Shown here: positions 45,453 to 57,466 of the stretch, piece by piece
Position numbering within the stretch: the first letter of the stretch is position 1
How the letters are laid out: each line of letters starts with the position of its first letter
Source of the DNA: Cannabis sativa
Taxonomy: Eukaryota; Streptophyta; Magnoliopsida; Rosales; Cannabaceae
DNA: 64,000 nucleotides
Reading direction: 5' to 3'
NCBI RefSeq assembly: GCF_029168945.1
Contig: NC_083605.1
Location: 40,809,280 to 40,873,279 of the forward strand
The notes under the pieces: model-generated
The model's input: only the letters and a program-made list of their open reading frames with translations
Told to the model about the DNA's origin: nothing
The model's database searches: none
Translations under genes and position numbers: made by a program

Positions 45453-47668
45453 TGTAAAGCCCGCTTAGTTAATTTGGAAATTATCAGTTAATTGTGATTA
45501 ATTATGAAATTATTTATAGCTATTTAAATAATTTATTACTGTTATTTATGGATTTCAGAAATGCATGGTTATGTTATTCAGTAGTTTTCATATTTTGCAT
45601 TTCCGGTGCCCGGTATTTTGGAACTCGGCGTTTAGCTCAGTAGAAATCACAACTTAGTATGTTAGTAGTTTGGGGACGGGTTTTAGACATTGGGAATGTC
45701 AGGAATGGCCGGGAATTTAGAATTTCCCAAAATACCCCTTTAGTGATTTTTATGTGATTTTATGGTGGAGGGGCAAAATGGTCTTTTTGCCCCATTAATG
45801 TTTTGTCCTATGTGAGTTTATTAAATGAATTTAAATGGTTATTTTATTTTAATTAGTGGCTGAAATAAATGGTTTAAGTGGCATTATTCATTTACTCTTC
45901 TCATTTCTACACTTAGCAAAAATTAGAAAAAAGCTTTGAAAAAGAAAATTCTCTCAAGTCTTCTCTCTATTTCGGCTGAGGCATTAGGGTGCATGAAGCT
46001 GATTTTCTCTTTGATTTCCAAGCAAACTCTCATCCATTTTAAGCATTCTTCAAGCTAGGTTAGCTTCTCTTGATTTTCTTCTTTAAAATTATGAAAAAAA
46101 TGGTGAAATATTGAGTAAATGCATGCTTCTTGTGGCTGTGGTTATTGCTGTGTTTTGTTGTTGATTTCTGAAGTGTAAAGCATGTCTAATTGAAGTTAAT
46201 TAAGTGATTTTGAAAGCATGTTAGATAGGTTGTGCAAAGCTTTAAGTTTCTATGCAAAAGTTATGATTTTTGAAGAAATGTTGTGTAATCTGCTACTATG
46301 TTGTTGCTGTTGTTCTTGCTTGTTTTCAGAAGCTTATTCATGCTTATTTAAGTAGATTTAACCAGGTTTTATTGCATGTTTGTGGGATTTGCTCAAGTTT
46401 GAGTTTAGAACTCAAAGCTTGAGCTTTAATGGCAATTTGTGTATCTGTGAATTCTGGGTTAGTTTGATGCCTTAGATTTGTTCTTTGGGGTATTTAGAGC
46501 AGGTCTGGAAGGTTTGGAATAAATTGGGTTTGATTTGGTTGAGTTTGGAATTTTTGAAAAATTCCTGCGAGGAACCGGAATTCCGGTTGTGCAACCGGAA
46601 TTCCGGATGAGGGTCCAGTAATTCCCAGAACTGGAATTCCGGTTGGGCAACCGGTCTGCCGGTTGGGGAATTTTTCAGAACCCGTGTTTTTCCTCGTTTT
46701 TATGTTTTAAGGGGTATTGCCATGTTTTTTATCGATAGGGAAACTTTTAGTTCCTAATTTTAGTCCCCGGGAAGTGATTTAGGAGCCAGTAATCCGCCAC
46801 TCAGCTTCAGTTCCAGTCAGGTTGACCGGCACACCTGAATTCGGAATCCAGGTAAGATTAGTATAACAGTATGCATATGTAGATTACATGTTTAGCGTGC
46901 ATGTAGGAAGCCTGCTAGATTACATTAGTTATGTATATAGGCTTCGAACCATCCAACCCTGTCACGTCGAGACAGCCGGAGTATGACCAAAGCCGAGTAT
47001 GACCGGTTCGACCGATCAGGCTGACATTTGGTTGGTGGTTCTGTGCTATTGACCTATCCCGTCGGTACAGGCTGGAGTATGACCAACAGCCGGAGTCTGA
47101 CCGGTTCGACCGATCAGGAGGATACTTGTCAATAGTACCGTCCCTGTGAACGTTCAAAACTCAGTACCATGTTGGACATGGCAGTAGTGGCTCAGTACCA
47201 TTTTGGACATGGCAGTAGCGGGACTCAGTATCGTGTTGGACACGGCAGTTAGAATTATGTATGAGTAATATTATGCTTTTCTTACTGAGTCTGTCGACTC
47301 ACAGTTTACGTTTATGTGTAGGTAAAGGCAAGGCTATAGCTGATGGACCGTGAGCGAGCTTATGAGATTGTACATGTCGGGGCGGTTAGGCCTGGAGCGT
47401 ACAATCCTCGGGACAGCAGGGCTGATTTTTGTAACTGGTTGTTAGACGACCTTTATTTTATGTAACAGTTAAACAGTTAAAACTTTTTGTAAATAATTTT
47501 ATAATCGGGATCCCGAGTCTTTTGTAATAATGTTTTATAAGTTTAATTAATAATGTTTTATAAGTTTAATTAAAAAGCAAAATTTTAATTAATCACGTTT
47601 TTCCATAAACCTCGTTGATTAGCAACGAGCTGCACAGTACGTTTAAAAATCACGTAATACGCCTAAGG
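45453..47668 (+). repeat. Element D 5' LTR (3' edge deleted)
   Basis: Matches 52263-54516. The homology ends at CGCCTAAGGTA, where the 3' LTR continues GTTAGGGTGTTACA. A 36-bp segment present in the 3' LTR (about 53590-53625) is missing near 46780. Confidence 0.9.
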
Positions 47669-48474
47669 TAGAGGTCCCCGAGGCAGGGCTCGTGGCCGGG
47701 GTGATGAGAACCCGCCACAGGCTGCCCAGGCTCCCCCAGCCGATCAGGGAGCCCCAAACTGGGAGTTGCGGTTTGCAGAAATGCAAGCCCGGATCGAAGA
47801 ACAAGACCTCGAGATTCAGAGGTTGAGACAGCAGGGTGCTCCTGCAGTTCCAGTGCCCGTAGTTCCAGTGGCACCTGCCCCTGCTGCCTAGGCCGAGATA
47901 GTGGTGGCGGCCCATAGATTGGAACCTCTGTATGAGCGGTTCCGGAAGCAAGCACCTCCGGTTTTCCTGGGAGGTCCGGACGTAATGAAAGCCGAGCAAT
48001 GGCTGACGGTGATCACCAAAATTCTGAATTTCATGGGTGTCACCGGTAACGACAGAGTGGTGTGCGCCACGTTTCAGTTCCAGGAGGACGCGCTGGTCTG
48101 GTGGGACATGGTGTCTCAGATCCATGACGTCACCACCATGACCTGGGAAAGGTTCCAGGAACTCTTCAACGCAAAGTATTACAATGAGGCGGTCAGAAGC
48201 GCCAAGAGGAAAGAGTTCGCTCACCTGACCCAGCGTGAGAACATGAGCGTCACTGAGTATACTACTCGCCTTGATCGGCTGGCGAGGTTAGCCTCGGAAT
48301 TGTGCCGACCGACTTCAGCAAGAAGGAGAAGTATCCGGACGGGTTGAATGCCGTGATCGTGCATGACTTGATGATCACCACCGACGACAAGACCACCTAT
48401 GCTCGGCATGGTGGAGAAGGCACCGCGAGCCGAGGGCGCAGTGGGGTGTATGTCGGAATCGGCCCAAGATCTCG
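47669..48474 (+). pseudogene. Element D gag, 5'-truncated and frameshifted
   Basis: Homology to gag of E begins just after the LTR. Frame 47901-48347 contains the core (LYERFRKQAPPVFLGGPDVM, FQFQEDALVWWDMVSQI, SVTEYTTRLDRLARL). A shift at about 48300 moves on to VPTDFSKKEKYPDGLNAVI, and another near 48470 joins the pol frame. A TAG at 47889-47891 separates the N-terminal repeat-like PVPV region. Gag of this family normally continues in frame into the CCHC and protease now found in the next frame. Confidence 0.85.
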
Positions 48475-51366
48475 GTGAGTGGCGGAGCTCCTACCCCTCC
48501 TGCATCAGGCTATAGCAGGGGGAGTAGTGGTTCGGCCATTGATCAGAGGAAGAGAGCACCCACTGCTTCCGGTGGCTCGAGTCAGAACAAAAGGTTCCGG
48601 GGGAACCAGAACAGAGGGAGTCGTCCTGGTGGTACTGAGACCCGATTCTCCTATCCCGAGTGCCCTAGCTGCAAGAGGCACCATCGGGGTGAGTGTAAAG
48701 GTCAGGGATGCTTTCATTGTGGCATGCCCGGACACTTCAAGAGGGACTGTCCCCAGCTCCGACCAGAGGCACCGAGAGCTCCAGCGATACCCACTCCAGC
48801 CAGGGTGTTCGCTATCACGCAGGCTGATGCAGATGCCAGCCCATCAGTAGTCACAGGTCAGCTTTCTATTAACAACTCGCTGAATTCAGTGCTGTTTGAT
48901 TCTGGAGCTACACATTCTTATGTGGCGGCCAGAGTCTTTAGTAAATTGGGCAGACCCTATGATAGATATGAATCAGGGTTTGGAACCCTGTTACCTGGCG
49001 GAGAATTGGTTATCTCCAATAGGTGGATTAGGTCTATGCCGATCAGGATAGATGGTAGAGAGTTAAGCGCTGATCTGATAGAGATGAGTTTAGTCGAATT
49101 CGATATTATTTTAGGAATGGATTTCCTATCTAAATATTCGGCGAGCATTGACTGTAAAAGGAAGATGGTGGTCTTCCAACCGGAAAGTGAAGAACCGTTT
49201 GTATTCGTTGGTTCAGTTCATGGATCTCGGATCCCGGTGATCTCGGCTATGTCAGCTAGAGAATTATTACACGGCGGTTGCTTAGGGTTTCTGGCCGTGG
49301 TGGTGGACACCACTCGGCCAGATACCATTCAGCCAGAAGACATCAGAGTGGTTCGGGAATTTTCGGATGTTTTTCCCGAAGAACTTCCAGGGTTACCACC
49401 TCAGCGGGAGATTGATTTTGTGATTGCATTGGCACCAGGGGTGGAACCGGTTTCCAAAGCCCCGTATAGAATGGCTCCAGCTGAACTTAAGGAATTAAAG
49501 ATTCAGCTTCAAGGGTTGCTTGACATAGGGTTCATTCGGCCCAGTGTGTCACCCTGGGGAGCCCCGGTTTTATTCGTCAAGAAGAAGGATGGATCTATGA
49601 GGATGTGCATCGACTACAGGGAGTTGAACAAGCTGACGGTGAAGAATAAATATCCATTACCTAGGATCGATGACTTGTTCGATCAGCTTCAGGGGAAGAC
49701 GGTCTTTTCTAAGATTGATCTCCGTTCGGGTTATCATCAGTTGAGAATCCGAGAGGAGGACATTCCAAAGACGGCTTTCCGCACTAGGTATGGACATTAC
49801 GAATTTCTGGTTATGTCATTCGGACTAACCAATGCTCCTGCAGCATTCATGGACCTGATGAATAGAGTATTCAAGGATTTCCTCGATATCTGTGTGATTG
49901 TGTTTATCGACGACATCCTCGTGTACTCTCAATCAGAAGAGGAGCATGAGTTACATCTTCAGATGGTACTGCAACGGCTTCGAGAACATAAGCTTTATGC
50001 CAAGTTCAAGAAATGTGAGTTCTGGCTATCTCAGGTGTCTTTCCTAGGGCACATTGTGAGCAAAGATGGGATCAAGGTAGATCCCGGGAAGATTGAATCC
50101 GTCAGGGATTGGCCGAGACCGAAGACAGTGACAGAGATCAGAAGCTTCTTGGGTTTAGCTGGGTACTACCGTAGGTTCGTGGAAGGGTTCTCCAAAATTT
50201 CAATGCCCCTAACCGAGCTTACAAAGAAGAATCAGCGGTTTATCTGGTCAGATAAATGTGAAGCTAGTTTTCAGGAGCTGAAACAGAGGTTGATTACTTC
50301 TCCAGTGCTAGCTTTGCCTTCGGACAAGGAGAAGTTCGTAGTATACTGTGACGCATCCAAACAGGGTTTGGGGTGTGTATTGATGCAAGCCGATCGGGTC
50401 ATCACTTATGCCTCCCGTCAATTAAAGGATTATGAACAGCGATACCCGACTCATGATTTAGAATTGGCCGCAGTGGTTTTTGCACTGAAGATTTGGCGGC
50501 ATTACCTTTATGGGGAGAAGTGTGAGATCTATACCGACCATAAAAGTCTCAAGTATTTCTTTACTCAGAAATATTTGAACATGAGACAAAGGCGTTGGTT
50601 GGAATTAGTGAAGGATTACGATTGTGAGATCCTCTATCATCACGGAAAAGCCAATGTAGTGGCAGATGCCCTGAGCAGAAAGGGTCCCGGGCAAATAACT
50701 AGTATGGTTCAGATCTCACCTCAGCTAGCGGAGGACATGGTTAGATCCAGCATTGAGTTCGTGGTAGGTCAGCTTCACAACTTGACGCTGCAATCTGATC
50801 TGTTGGAAAGAATAAAAGTCGCTCAGATGACAGATCCGGAGTTAGTGAAAATCCGAGATGAGGTGTTGGCTGGTCAAGCCAAAGACTTTTCAGTGTCAGA
50901 TAGTGGGATGCTGTTATACAAAGCTAGGGTTTGTGTTCCGAACAGTGTGGAACTTAGAAATGAGATCTTTGAGGAGGCTCATTCTACCCCGTATTCTCTG
51001 CATCCCGGCACCACTAAGATGTACCAAGATTTGAAACCGTACTTCTGGTGGAGCGGTATGAAGAAGAATTTGGTAGAATTCGTATCGAGATGCCTCACTT
51101 GTCAGCAGATTAAGGCTGAACATCAGAGACCAGCAGGGTTGTTGCAGCCTCTAACCCTACCAGAATGGAAATGGGAGGATATTACGATGGATTTTATGGT
51201 CGGGTTACCTAGGACCACGGGTTTATTTGATTCCATCTGGGTAGTGGTGGATCGATTTACGAAATCTGCTCATTTTCTGCCGGTTAGAACAACATTTTCA
51301 GTGGATCAGTTGGCAGAACTGTACGTCGTAGAGATAGTGAGACTTCACGGGTACCGAAGTCTATAG
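48475..51366 (+). CDS. Element D pol: zinc knuckle, protease, reverse transcriptase, RNase H, integrase N-terminal part
   Basis: 963-codon frame. CCHC knuckle C79/C82/H87/C92, protease DSGA at 142, reverse transcriptase about 330-510 with FIDD at 477-480, RNase H with D626 (YCDAS), ELAAV near 664 and D689 (YTDHKS), integrase zinc finger with [12 protein letters not shown] and CLTCQQ near 873, and the first integrase aspartate at D906 (MDF). It ends within IVRLHGY at a shift; the rest of integrase is in the next frame. All catalytic residues that I can check up to that point are present. The family polyprotein would make reverse transcriptase and integrase for nuclear DNA integration. Confidence 0.9.
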   Translation: MSGGAPTPPASGYSRGSSGSAIDQRKRAPTASGGSSQNKRFRGNQNRGSRPGGTETRFSYPECPSCKRHHRGECKGQGCFHCGMPGHFKRDCPQLRPEAPRAPAIPTPARVFAITQADADASPSVVTGQLSINNSLNSVLFDSGATHSYVAARVFSKLGRPYDRYESGFGTLLPGGELVISNRWIRSMPIRIDGRELSADLIEMSLVEFDIILGMDFLSKYSASIDCKRKMVVFQPESEEPFVFVGSVHGSRIPVISAMSARELLHGGCLGFLAVVVDTTRPDTIQPEDIRVVREFSDVFPEELPGLPPQREIDFVIALAPGVEPVSKAPYRMAPAELKELKIQLQGLLDIGFIRPSVSPWGAPVLFVKKKDGSMRMCIDYRELNKLTVKNKYPLPRIDDLFDQLQGKTVFSKIDLRSGYHQLRIREEDIPKTAFRTRYGHYEFLVMSFGLTNAPAAFMDLMNRVFKDFLDICVIVFIDDILVYSQSEEEHELHLQMVLQRLREHKLYAKFKKCEFWLSQVSFLGHIVSKDGIKVDPGKIESVRDWPRPKTVTEIRSFLGLAGYYRRFVEGFSKISMPLTELTKKNQRFIWSDKCEASFQELKQRLITSPVLALPSDKEKFVVYCDASKQGLGCVLMQADRVITYASRQLKDYEQRYPTHDLELAAVVFALKIWRHYLYGEKCEIYTDHKSLKYFFTQKYLNMRQRRWLELVKDYDCEILYHHGKANVVADALSRKGPGQITSMVQISPQLAEDMVRSSIEFVVGQLHNLTLQSDLLERIKVAQMTDPELVKIRDEVLAGQAKDFSVSDSGMLLYKARVCVPNSVELRNEIFEEAHSTPYSLHPGTTKMYQDLKPYFWWSGMKKNLVEFVSRCLTCQQIKAEHQRPAGLLQPLTLPEWKWEDITMDFMVGLPRTTGLFDSIWVVVDRFTKSAHFLPVRTTFSVDQLAELYVVEIVRLHGYRSL

Positions 51367-51805
51367 TTTCGGACAGGATCCGAAGTTCACCTCCAAATTT
51401 TGGCAAAGTTTGCAACGGGCAATGGGTACAAAGCCGAAATTCAAGACGGCATTCCATCCTCAGACAGATGGTCAGTCCGAAAGGACAATTCAGATATTGG
51501 AGGATATGTTGAGAGCCTGTGTTATGGACTTTGAAGGCTCATGGAATAAGTATCTACCGTTGATAGAATTTTCTTACAACAACAGTTATCAGAGTACGAT
51601 AGGGATGGCTCCCTATGAACTGTTGTACGGTAGGAAGTGTAGATCCCCTATCAGCTGGGATGAGACAGGGGAGAGGAAATACCTAGGTCCAGAGTCAGTT
51701 CAGCGGACCAATGAGGCGATAGAGAAGATAAAAGCTAGAATGCTTGCCTCACAGAGCAGACAGAAGAGTTACGCTGATCCGAAACGCAGAGATGTTGAGT
51801 TCTAA
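51354..51805 (+). pseudogene. Element D integrase, central part after frameshift
   Basis: Continues the integrase in another frame, with a TAG inside the PKS-V segment at 51364 and traces of the second aspartate region (DPKF). The open part 51410-51805 has FHPQTDGQSERTIQILEDM (glutamate of the DDE triad) and MAPYELLYGRKCRSPISWDE. It ends at TAA 51803-51805 in place of a sense codon. Confidence 0.85.
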
Positions 51806-52261
51806 GTAGGGGAACATGTGTTTTTACGGGTATCTCCGATGAAGGGGATTAAACGTTTCGGGAAAAGAGGCAAGTTATGCCCTAGATTTACAGGACCTTT
51901 CGAGATTCTCGAGAAGATAGGTCAAGTGGCATATCGGTTAGCATTGCCTCCAGCCTTATCAGCAGTTCACAACGTATTCCATGTCTCGATGTTGAGAAAA
52001 TACGTTTCAGACCCCTCTCATATACTCAGTTATGAGAGTCTTCAGCTTCAGCCAGATATGACTTATGAGGAACAGCCAGTGCAGATCCTGGATAGAAAGG
52101 ATAAAGTCCTTCGGAATAAGACCATAGCATTGGTCAAGGTTCTCTGGAGAAACAGCAAGGTGGAGGAAGCCACCTGGGAGCTTGAGTCAGATATGAGAGC
52201 TCAATATCAAGAGTTATTCAGGTTAGATTTCGGGGACGAAATCCTTTTAAGGGGGGGATAG
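51806..52261 (+). pseudogene. Element D integrase C-terminus and chromodomain
   Basis: Same frame as the preceding segment after the TAA. GEHVFLRVSPMKGIKRFGKR and GQVAYRLALPPALSAVHNVF are the integrase C-terminal GPY/F region, followed by the chromodomain ([19 protein letters not shown]). A chromodomain here defines chromoviruses and is thought to steer integration to heterochromatin. The stop overlaps the purine tract. Confidence 0.88.
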
Positions 52262-52262
52262 T
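52249..52262 (+). other. Polypurine tract of element D
   Basis: AAGGGGGGGATAGT directly before the 3' LTR edge TGTAAAGG at 52263. Confidence 0.8.
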
Positions 52263-54530
52263 TGTAAAGGCCGCTTAGTTAATTTGGAAATTATCAGTTA
52301 ATTGTGATTAATTATGAAATTATTTATAGCTATTTAAATAATTTATTACTGTTATTTATGGATTTCAGAAATGCATGGTTATGTTATTCAGTAGTTTTCA
52401 TATTTTGCATTTCCGGTGGCCGGTATTTTGGAACTCGGCGTTTGGCTCAGTAGAAATCACAACTTAGTATGTTAGTAGTTTGGGGACGGGTTTTAGACAT
52501 TGGGAATGTCGGGAATGGCCGGGAATTTAGAATTTCCCAAAATACCCCTTTAGTGATTTTTATGTGATTTTATGGTGGAGGGGCAAAATGGTCTTTTTGC
52601 CCCATTAATGTTTTGTCCTATGTGAGTTTATTAAATGAATTTAAATAGTTATTTTATTTTAATTAGTGGCTGAAATAAATGGTTTAAGTGGCATTATTCA
52701 TTTACTCTTCTCATTTCTACACTTAGCAAAAATTAGAAAAAAGCTTTGAAAAAGAAAATTCTCTCAAGTCTTCTCTCTATTTCGGCTGAGGCATTAGGGT
52801 GCATGAAGCTGATTTTCTCTTTGATTTCCAAGCAAACTCTCATCCATTTTAAGCATTCTTCAAGCTAGGTTAGCTTCTCTTGATTTTCTTCTTTAAAATT
52901 ATGAAAAAAATGGTGAAATATTGAGTAAATGCATGCTTCTTGTGGCTGTGGTTATTGCGGTGTTTTGTTGTTTATTTCTGAAGTGTAAAGCATGTCTAAT
53001 TGAAGTTAATTAAGTGATTTTGAAAGCATGTTAGATAGGTTGTGCAAAGCTTTAAGTTTCTATGCAAAAGTTATGATTTTTGAAGAAATGTTGTGTAATC
53101 TGTTACTATGTTGTTGCTGTTGTTCTTGCTTGTTTTCAGAAGCTTATTCATGCTTATTTAAGTAGATTTAACCAGGTTTTATTGCATGTTTGTGGGATTT
53201 TCTCAAGTTTGAGTTTAGAACTCAAAGCTTGAGCTTTAATGGCAATTTGTGTATCTGTGAATTCTGGGTTAGTTTGATGCCTTAGATTTGTTCTTTGGGG
53301 TATTTAGAGCAGGTCTGGAAGGTTTGGAATAAATTGGGTTTGATTTGGTTGAGTTTGGAATTTTTGAAAAATTCCTGCGAGGAACCGGAATTCCGGTTGT
53401 GCAACCGGAATTCCGGATGAGGGTCCAGTAATTCCCAGAACTGGAATTCCGGTTGGGCAACCGGTCTGCCGGTTGGGGAATTTTTAGAACCCGTGTTTTT
53501 CCTCGTTTTTATGTTTTAAGGGGTATTTCCATGTTTTTTATCGATAGGGAAACTTTTAGTTCCTAATTTTAGTCCCCGGGAAGTGATTTAGCGTGTCACT
53601 TATAGCGTTGTGATTTTTATGGTTTAGGAGCCGATGTCCGCCACTCGCCTTCGGTTCCGGTCGAGTTGACCGCACACCCGAATTCGGAATCCAGGTAAGA
53701 TTAGTATAACAGTATGCATATGTAGATTACATGTTTAGCGTGCATGTAGGAAGCCTGCTAGATTACATTAGTTATGTATATAGGCTTCGAACCATCCAAC
53801 CCTGTCACGTCGGTACAGGCTGGAGTATGACCAGCAGCCGGAGTATGACCGGTTCGACCGATCAGGCTGACATTTGGTTGGTGGTTCTGTGCTATTGACC
53901 TATCCCGTCGGTACAGGCTGGAGTATGACCAGCAGTCGGAGTATGACCGGTTCGACCGATCAGGAGGATACTTGTCAATAGTACCGTCCCTGTGAACGTT
54001 CAAAACTCAGTACCATGTTGGACATGGCAGTAGTGGCTCAGTACCATGTTGGACATGGCAGTAGCGGGACTCAGTATCGTGTTGGACACGGCAGTTAGAA
54101 TTATGTATGAGTATTATTATGCTTTTCTTACTGAGTCTGTCGACTCACAGTTTACGTTTATGTGTAGGTAAAGGCAAGGCTATAGCTGATGGACCGTGAG
54201 CGAGCTTATGAGATTGTACATGTCGGGGCGGTTAGGCCTGGAGCGTACGATCCTCGGGACAGCAAGGCTGATTTTTGTAACTGGTTGTTAGACGACCTTT
54301 ATTTTATGTAACAGTTAAACAGTTAAAACTTTTTGTAAATAATTTTATAATCGGGATCCCGAGTCTTTTGTAATAATGTTTTATAAGTTTAATTAATAAT
54401 GTTTTATAAGTTTAATTAAAAAGCAAAATTTTAATTAATCACGTTTTTCCATAAACCTCGTTGATTAGCAACGAGCTGCACAGTACGTTTAAAAATCACG
54501 TAATACGCCTAAGGTAGTTAGGGTGTTACA
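52263..54530 (+). repeat. Element D 3' LTR
   Basis: 2268 bp, TGTAAAGG...GGTGTTACA. It includes palindromic CCGGAATTCCGG blocks (53381-53475), paired GAGTATGACC blocks (53817-53970) and three tandem CATGTTGGACATGG-type blocks (54006-54094). Confidence 0.92.
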
Positions 54531-56298
54531 CAGCCTATACTCGGCACAATGGTCATACTCCAGCTGCTAGTCATACTCTAGCCAATGCCAATGTGATTCG
54601 TCAAAGAGTACAGAACCACCAACCCTAGTATCAGTCTATACTCGGTACACTGGTCATACTCCAGTTGCTAGTCCTACTCTAGCCTGTACCGATGTGATAC
54701 AGTGTCAGCCTATACTCGGTACACTGGTCATACTCCAGCTGCTAGTCATACTCTAGCCTTATCGATGTGACACAGTGGGACGGTTTGAAGCCAATATACA
54801 TATCTAATGTAATCTAACAGGCTTCCTACATGCACGCTAAACATGTAATACATATGCATACTGTTATACTAATCTTACCTCAATTCCGAATTTAGGTGTG
54901 CCGGACAACCTGACTGGAACGAACTGCACGGCGGTTTACAGGCTCCTAAACCACAACAATCACAACACTAATAAGTGATACGCTAAATCACTTCTCGGGG
55001 ACTTAAACTAGAAACTAAATGTTTCCCTATCGATAAAAAGCATGGCAATACCCCAAATAACATAAAAACGAGAAAATCTAGGGTTCCTGAAAATTTCCCA
55101 ACCGGCAGACCGGTTGCACAACCGGAATTCCGGTTTTGGAAATTTCAGAACCCCATCCGGAATTCCGGATGCACAACTGGAATTTCGGTTCCTCGCAGGA
55201 AACTTTCAAAAATTCATACTTTGCTCAAATCAATTCCAAACTACACCAAAACTTCCAGACCTGTTCTAAATACCCTAAAGAACAAGTCTAAAGCAACAAA
55301 ACCATCCAGAAACCACAGATACCAAAAATGCCATGTGAGCTCCAAGCTTTGAGTTCAAAACTCAAACTTGGCTAAAGCTCACCTACAAGCATTTAAAATT
55401 GATTTAAACTACTTAAACATGCATTTAGAAACTGCAGAAAATATACACAAACTCATGCAACAATCACAGCAACCTATTTCTCAACTTTTCATAGAAAATA
55501 TAATTTTTGAACTAAAAAGATCCAAACTTGGTTAAACCATCTAGCATGCTTCAAACCTACTAAAATCCATTTAATTCAAGCATATACAATCACAGAAAAT
55601 AACCTAGAACTACAGCAGCAACAACATCTCAAAGCTAAGCATGCAACCTATAAACATTTCTCAAAACTTCAAAAAAACTTAAAGAAAAGCTAAGGAAAAC
55701 ATACCAACAACTTGATCACTAAAACCTTGCTACAAAGGGCTTGAATCACAAAGAAGAATCTCACCTTCTTGCTGCTCAAGGAGGGCCGAATACAAGAGGG
55801 AAAGAGAGAGAGCTTTTCTTTTTTTTTTTTCTAAATTTTCTAACTTTTACTTTTAATGAAAAAAAATGAGAGAACATGCAAAATAAACCTTTTATTTCAG
55901 CCAATATAAATCAAATAACATTTAAATTTCTAATTTCTAAGTCCACTAAAGGACAAAACATAAATGGGGCAAAATGACCATTTTGCCCCTTCACACTAAA
56001 ATAACATAAAGAGCACTAAAGGGTATTTTGGGAAATTCTAAATTCCCGGCCAATCCCGACATTCATAATGTCTAATAAACCGTCCCAATAAACTTACATA
56101 CTAAGTTGTGATTTTACTGAGCCAAACATCGAGTTCCATGTTACCGGGCACCAGAAATGCAAAATTATGAAAATCACTAAATGACATAAAATGCATTTCA
56201 GAATTCAATAATAACAGCATAAATAATTATTTAAATATCTATAAATAATTTTCCATAATTAACTGCTAATTTCCAAATTAAACTAAGCGGTCTTTACA
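54531..56298 (-). repeat. Element E 3' LTR, second part
   Basis: Begins with the duplicated CAGCC, then three more units of a 77-95-bp repeat (each with CTCGG, TGGTCATACTCCAG and CTAGTC, 54536-54780), the CCGGAATTCCGG block (55099-55190) and the inner edge TCTTTACA at 56298. The minus-strand purine tract GGGGGAATAAT is at 56299-56309. Confidence 0.88.
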
Positions 56299-56299
56299 A

Positions 56300-57466
56300 T
56301 TATTCCCCCGTTAAAAGGATTTCGTCCCCGAAATCTAACATGAACAACTCTGGATATTGAGCTCTCATATCTGACTCTAGCTCCCAGGTGGCTTCCTCCA
56401 CCTTGCTATTTTTCCAGAGTATCTTGACCAACGCTACGGTCTTATTCCGAAGGACTTTATCCTTTCTATCAGGCAGAAAATGAGCAGATTTCATGAATCG
56501 ATCCACCACTACCCAGATGGAATCGAATAATCCCGTGGTTCTAGGTAATCCAACCACGAAATCCATCGTGATATCCTCCCACTTCCATTCAGGTAGGGTT
56601 AAAGGCTGCAACAATCCTGCTGGCCTCTGATGTTCAGCCTTAATCTGCTGACAGGTGAGGCATCTCGATACAAATTCTACCAAATTCTTCTTCATACCGC
56701 TCCACGAGAAGTACGGTTTAAGATCTTTGTACATCTTAGTGGTGGCGGGATGCATAGAATAAGGGGTAGAATGAGCCTCTTCAAAGATCTCATTCCTGAG
56801 TTCCACACTACTCGGAACACAAACCCTAGCTTTATACAGAAGCATCCCGTTGTCTGACATTGAGAAATCCTTGGCTTGACCAGCCAAAACCTCATCTCTG
56901 ATTTTCATTAACTCTGGATCAGTCATCTGAGCGGCTTTAATTCTTTCTAACAGATCAGATTGCAGCGTTAAGTTGTGAAGCTGACCTACCACAAACTCAA
57001 TCCTGGATCTAACCATGTCTTCTGCTAACTGAGGTGAGATCTGAATCATGCTAGCTACCTGCCCGGGACCCTTCCTTCTCAGGGTATCGACCACTACATT
57101 GGCCTTCCCAGGATGATGGAGAATCTCACAATCATAATCTTTCACTAATTCCAACCAACACCTTTGTCTCATATTCAAATCTTTCTGAGTAAAGAAATAC
57201 TTGAGACTTTTATGGTCGGTATAGATTTCACACCTTTCTCCGTAAAGGTAATGCCGCTAGATCTTCAATGCAAAAACCACTGCAGCCAACTCTAGATCAT
57301 GAGTCGGGTATCGCTGTTCATAATCCTTTAACTGACGGGAGGCATAAGCGATAACCCGATCGGCTTACATCAGCACACACCCCAGACCCTGTCTGGATGC
57401 ATCGCAATAAACTACAAATTTCTCGTTGTCTGAAGGCAAAGCTAGCACTGGAGCAGTAATCAATCT
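56300..57466 (-). pseudogene. Element E RNase H, integrase N-terminal part fused to chromodomain by deletion
   Basis: 57466-57179 holds RNase H with stops. The 292-codon frame 57178-56300 runs from [19 protein letters not shown] through the integrase zinc finger ([21 protein letters not shown]) and the first aspartate (MDFVVGLP) to SAHFLP. It then jumps directly to [14 protein letters not shown] and the chromodomain ([18 protein letters not shown]). Compared with D, about 0.8 kb carrying the second and third catalytic residues is missing, yet the frame stays open. Confidence 0.88.

Larger units (their letters stand above)
45453..54530 (+). mobile_element. Element D: Tekay-type chromovirus, nearly complete
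   Basis: Plus-strand element: 5' LTR 45453-47668, gag-pol 47669-52248, purine tract 52249-52262, 3' LTR 52263-54530, flanked by CAGCC (45448-45452, 54531-54535). LTRs run TGTAAAG...GTGTTACA and are nearly identical apart from small rearrangements near 46780 and 46970. The last ~14 bp of the 5' LTR, the primer site and the gag start are deleted at 47668. Pol has one 963-codon frame, followed by a shift and a stop. Inserted in the LTR of E, a member of the same family in the opposite direction. Confidence 0.92.

Noticed and set aside
47643..48224. 193-codon minus-strand frame
   Set aside because: Antisense to gag of element D and cut by the LTR edge; composition follows the gag codons.
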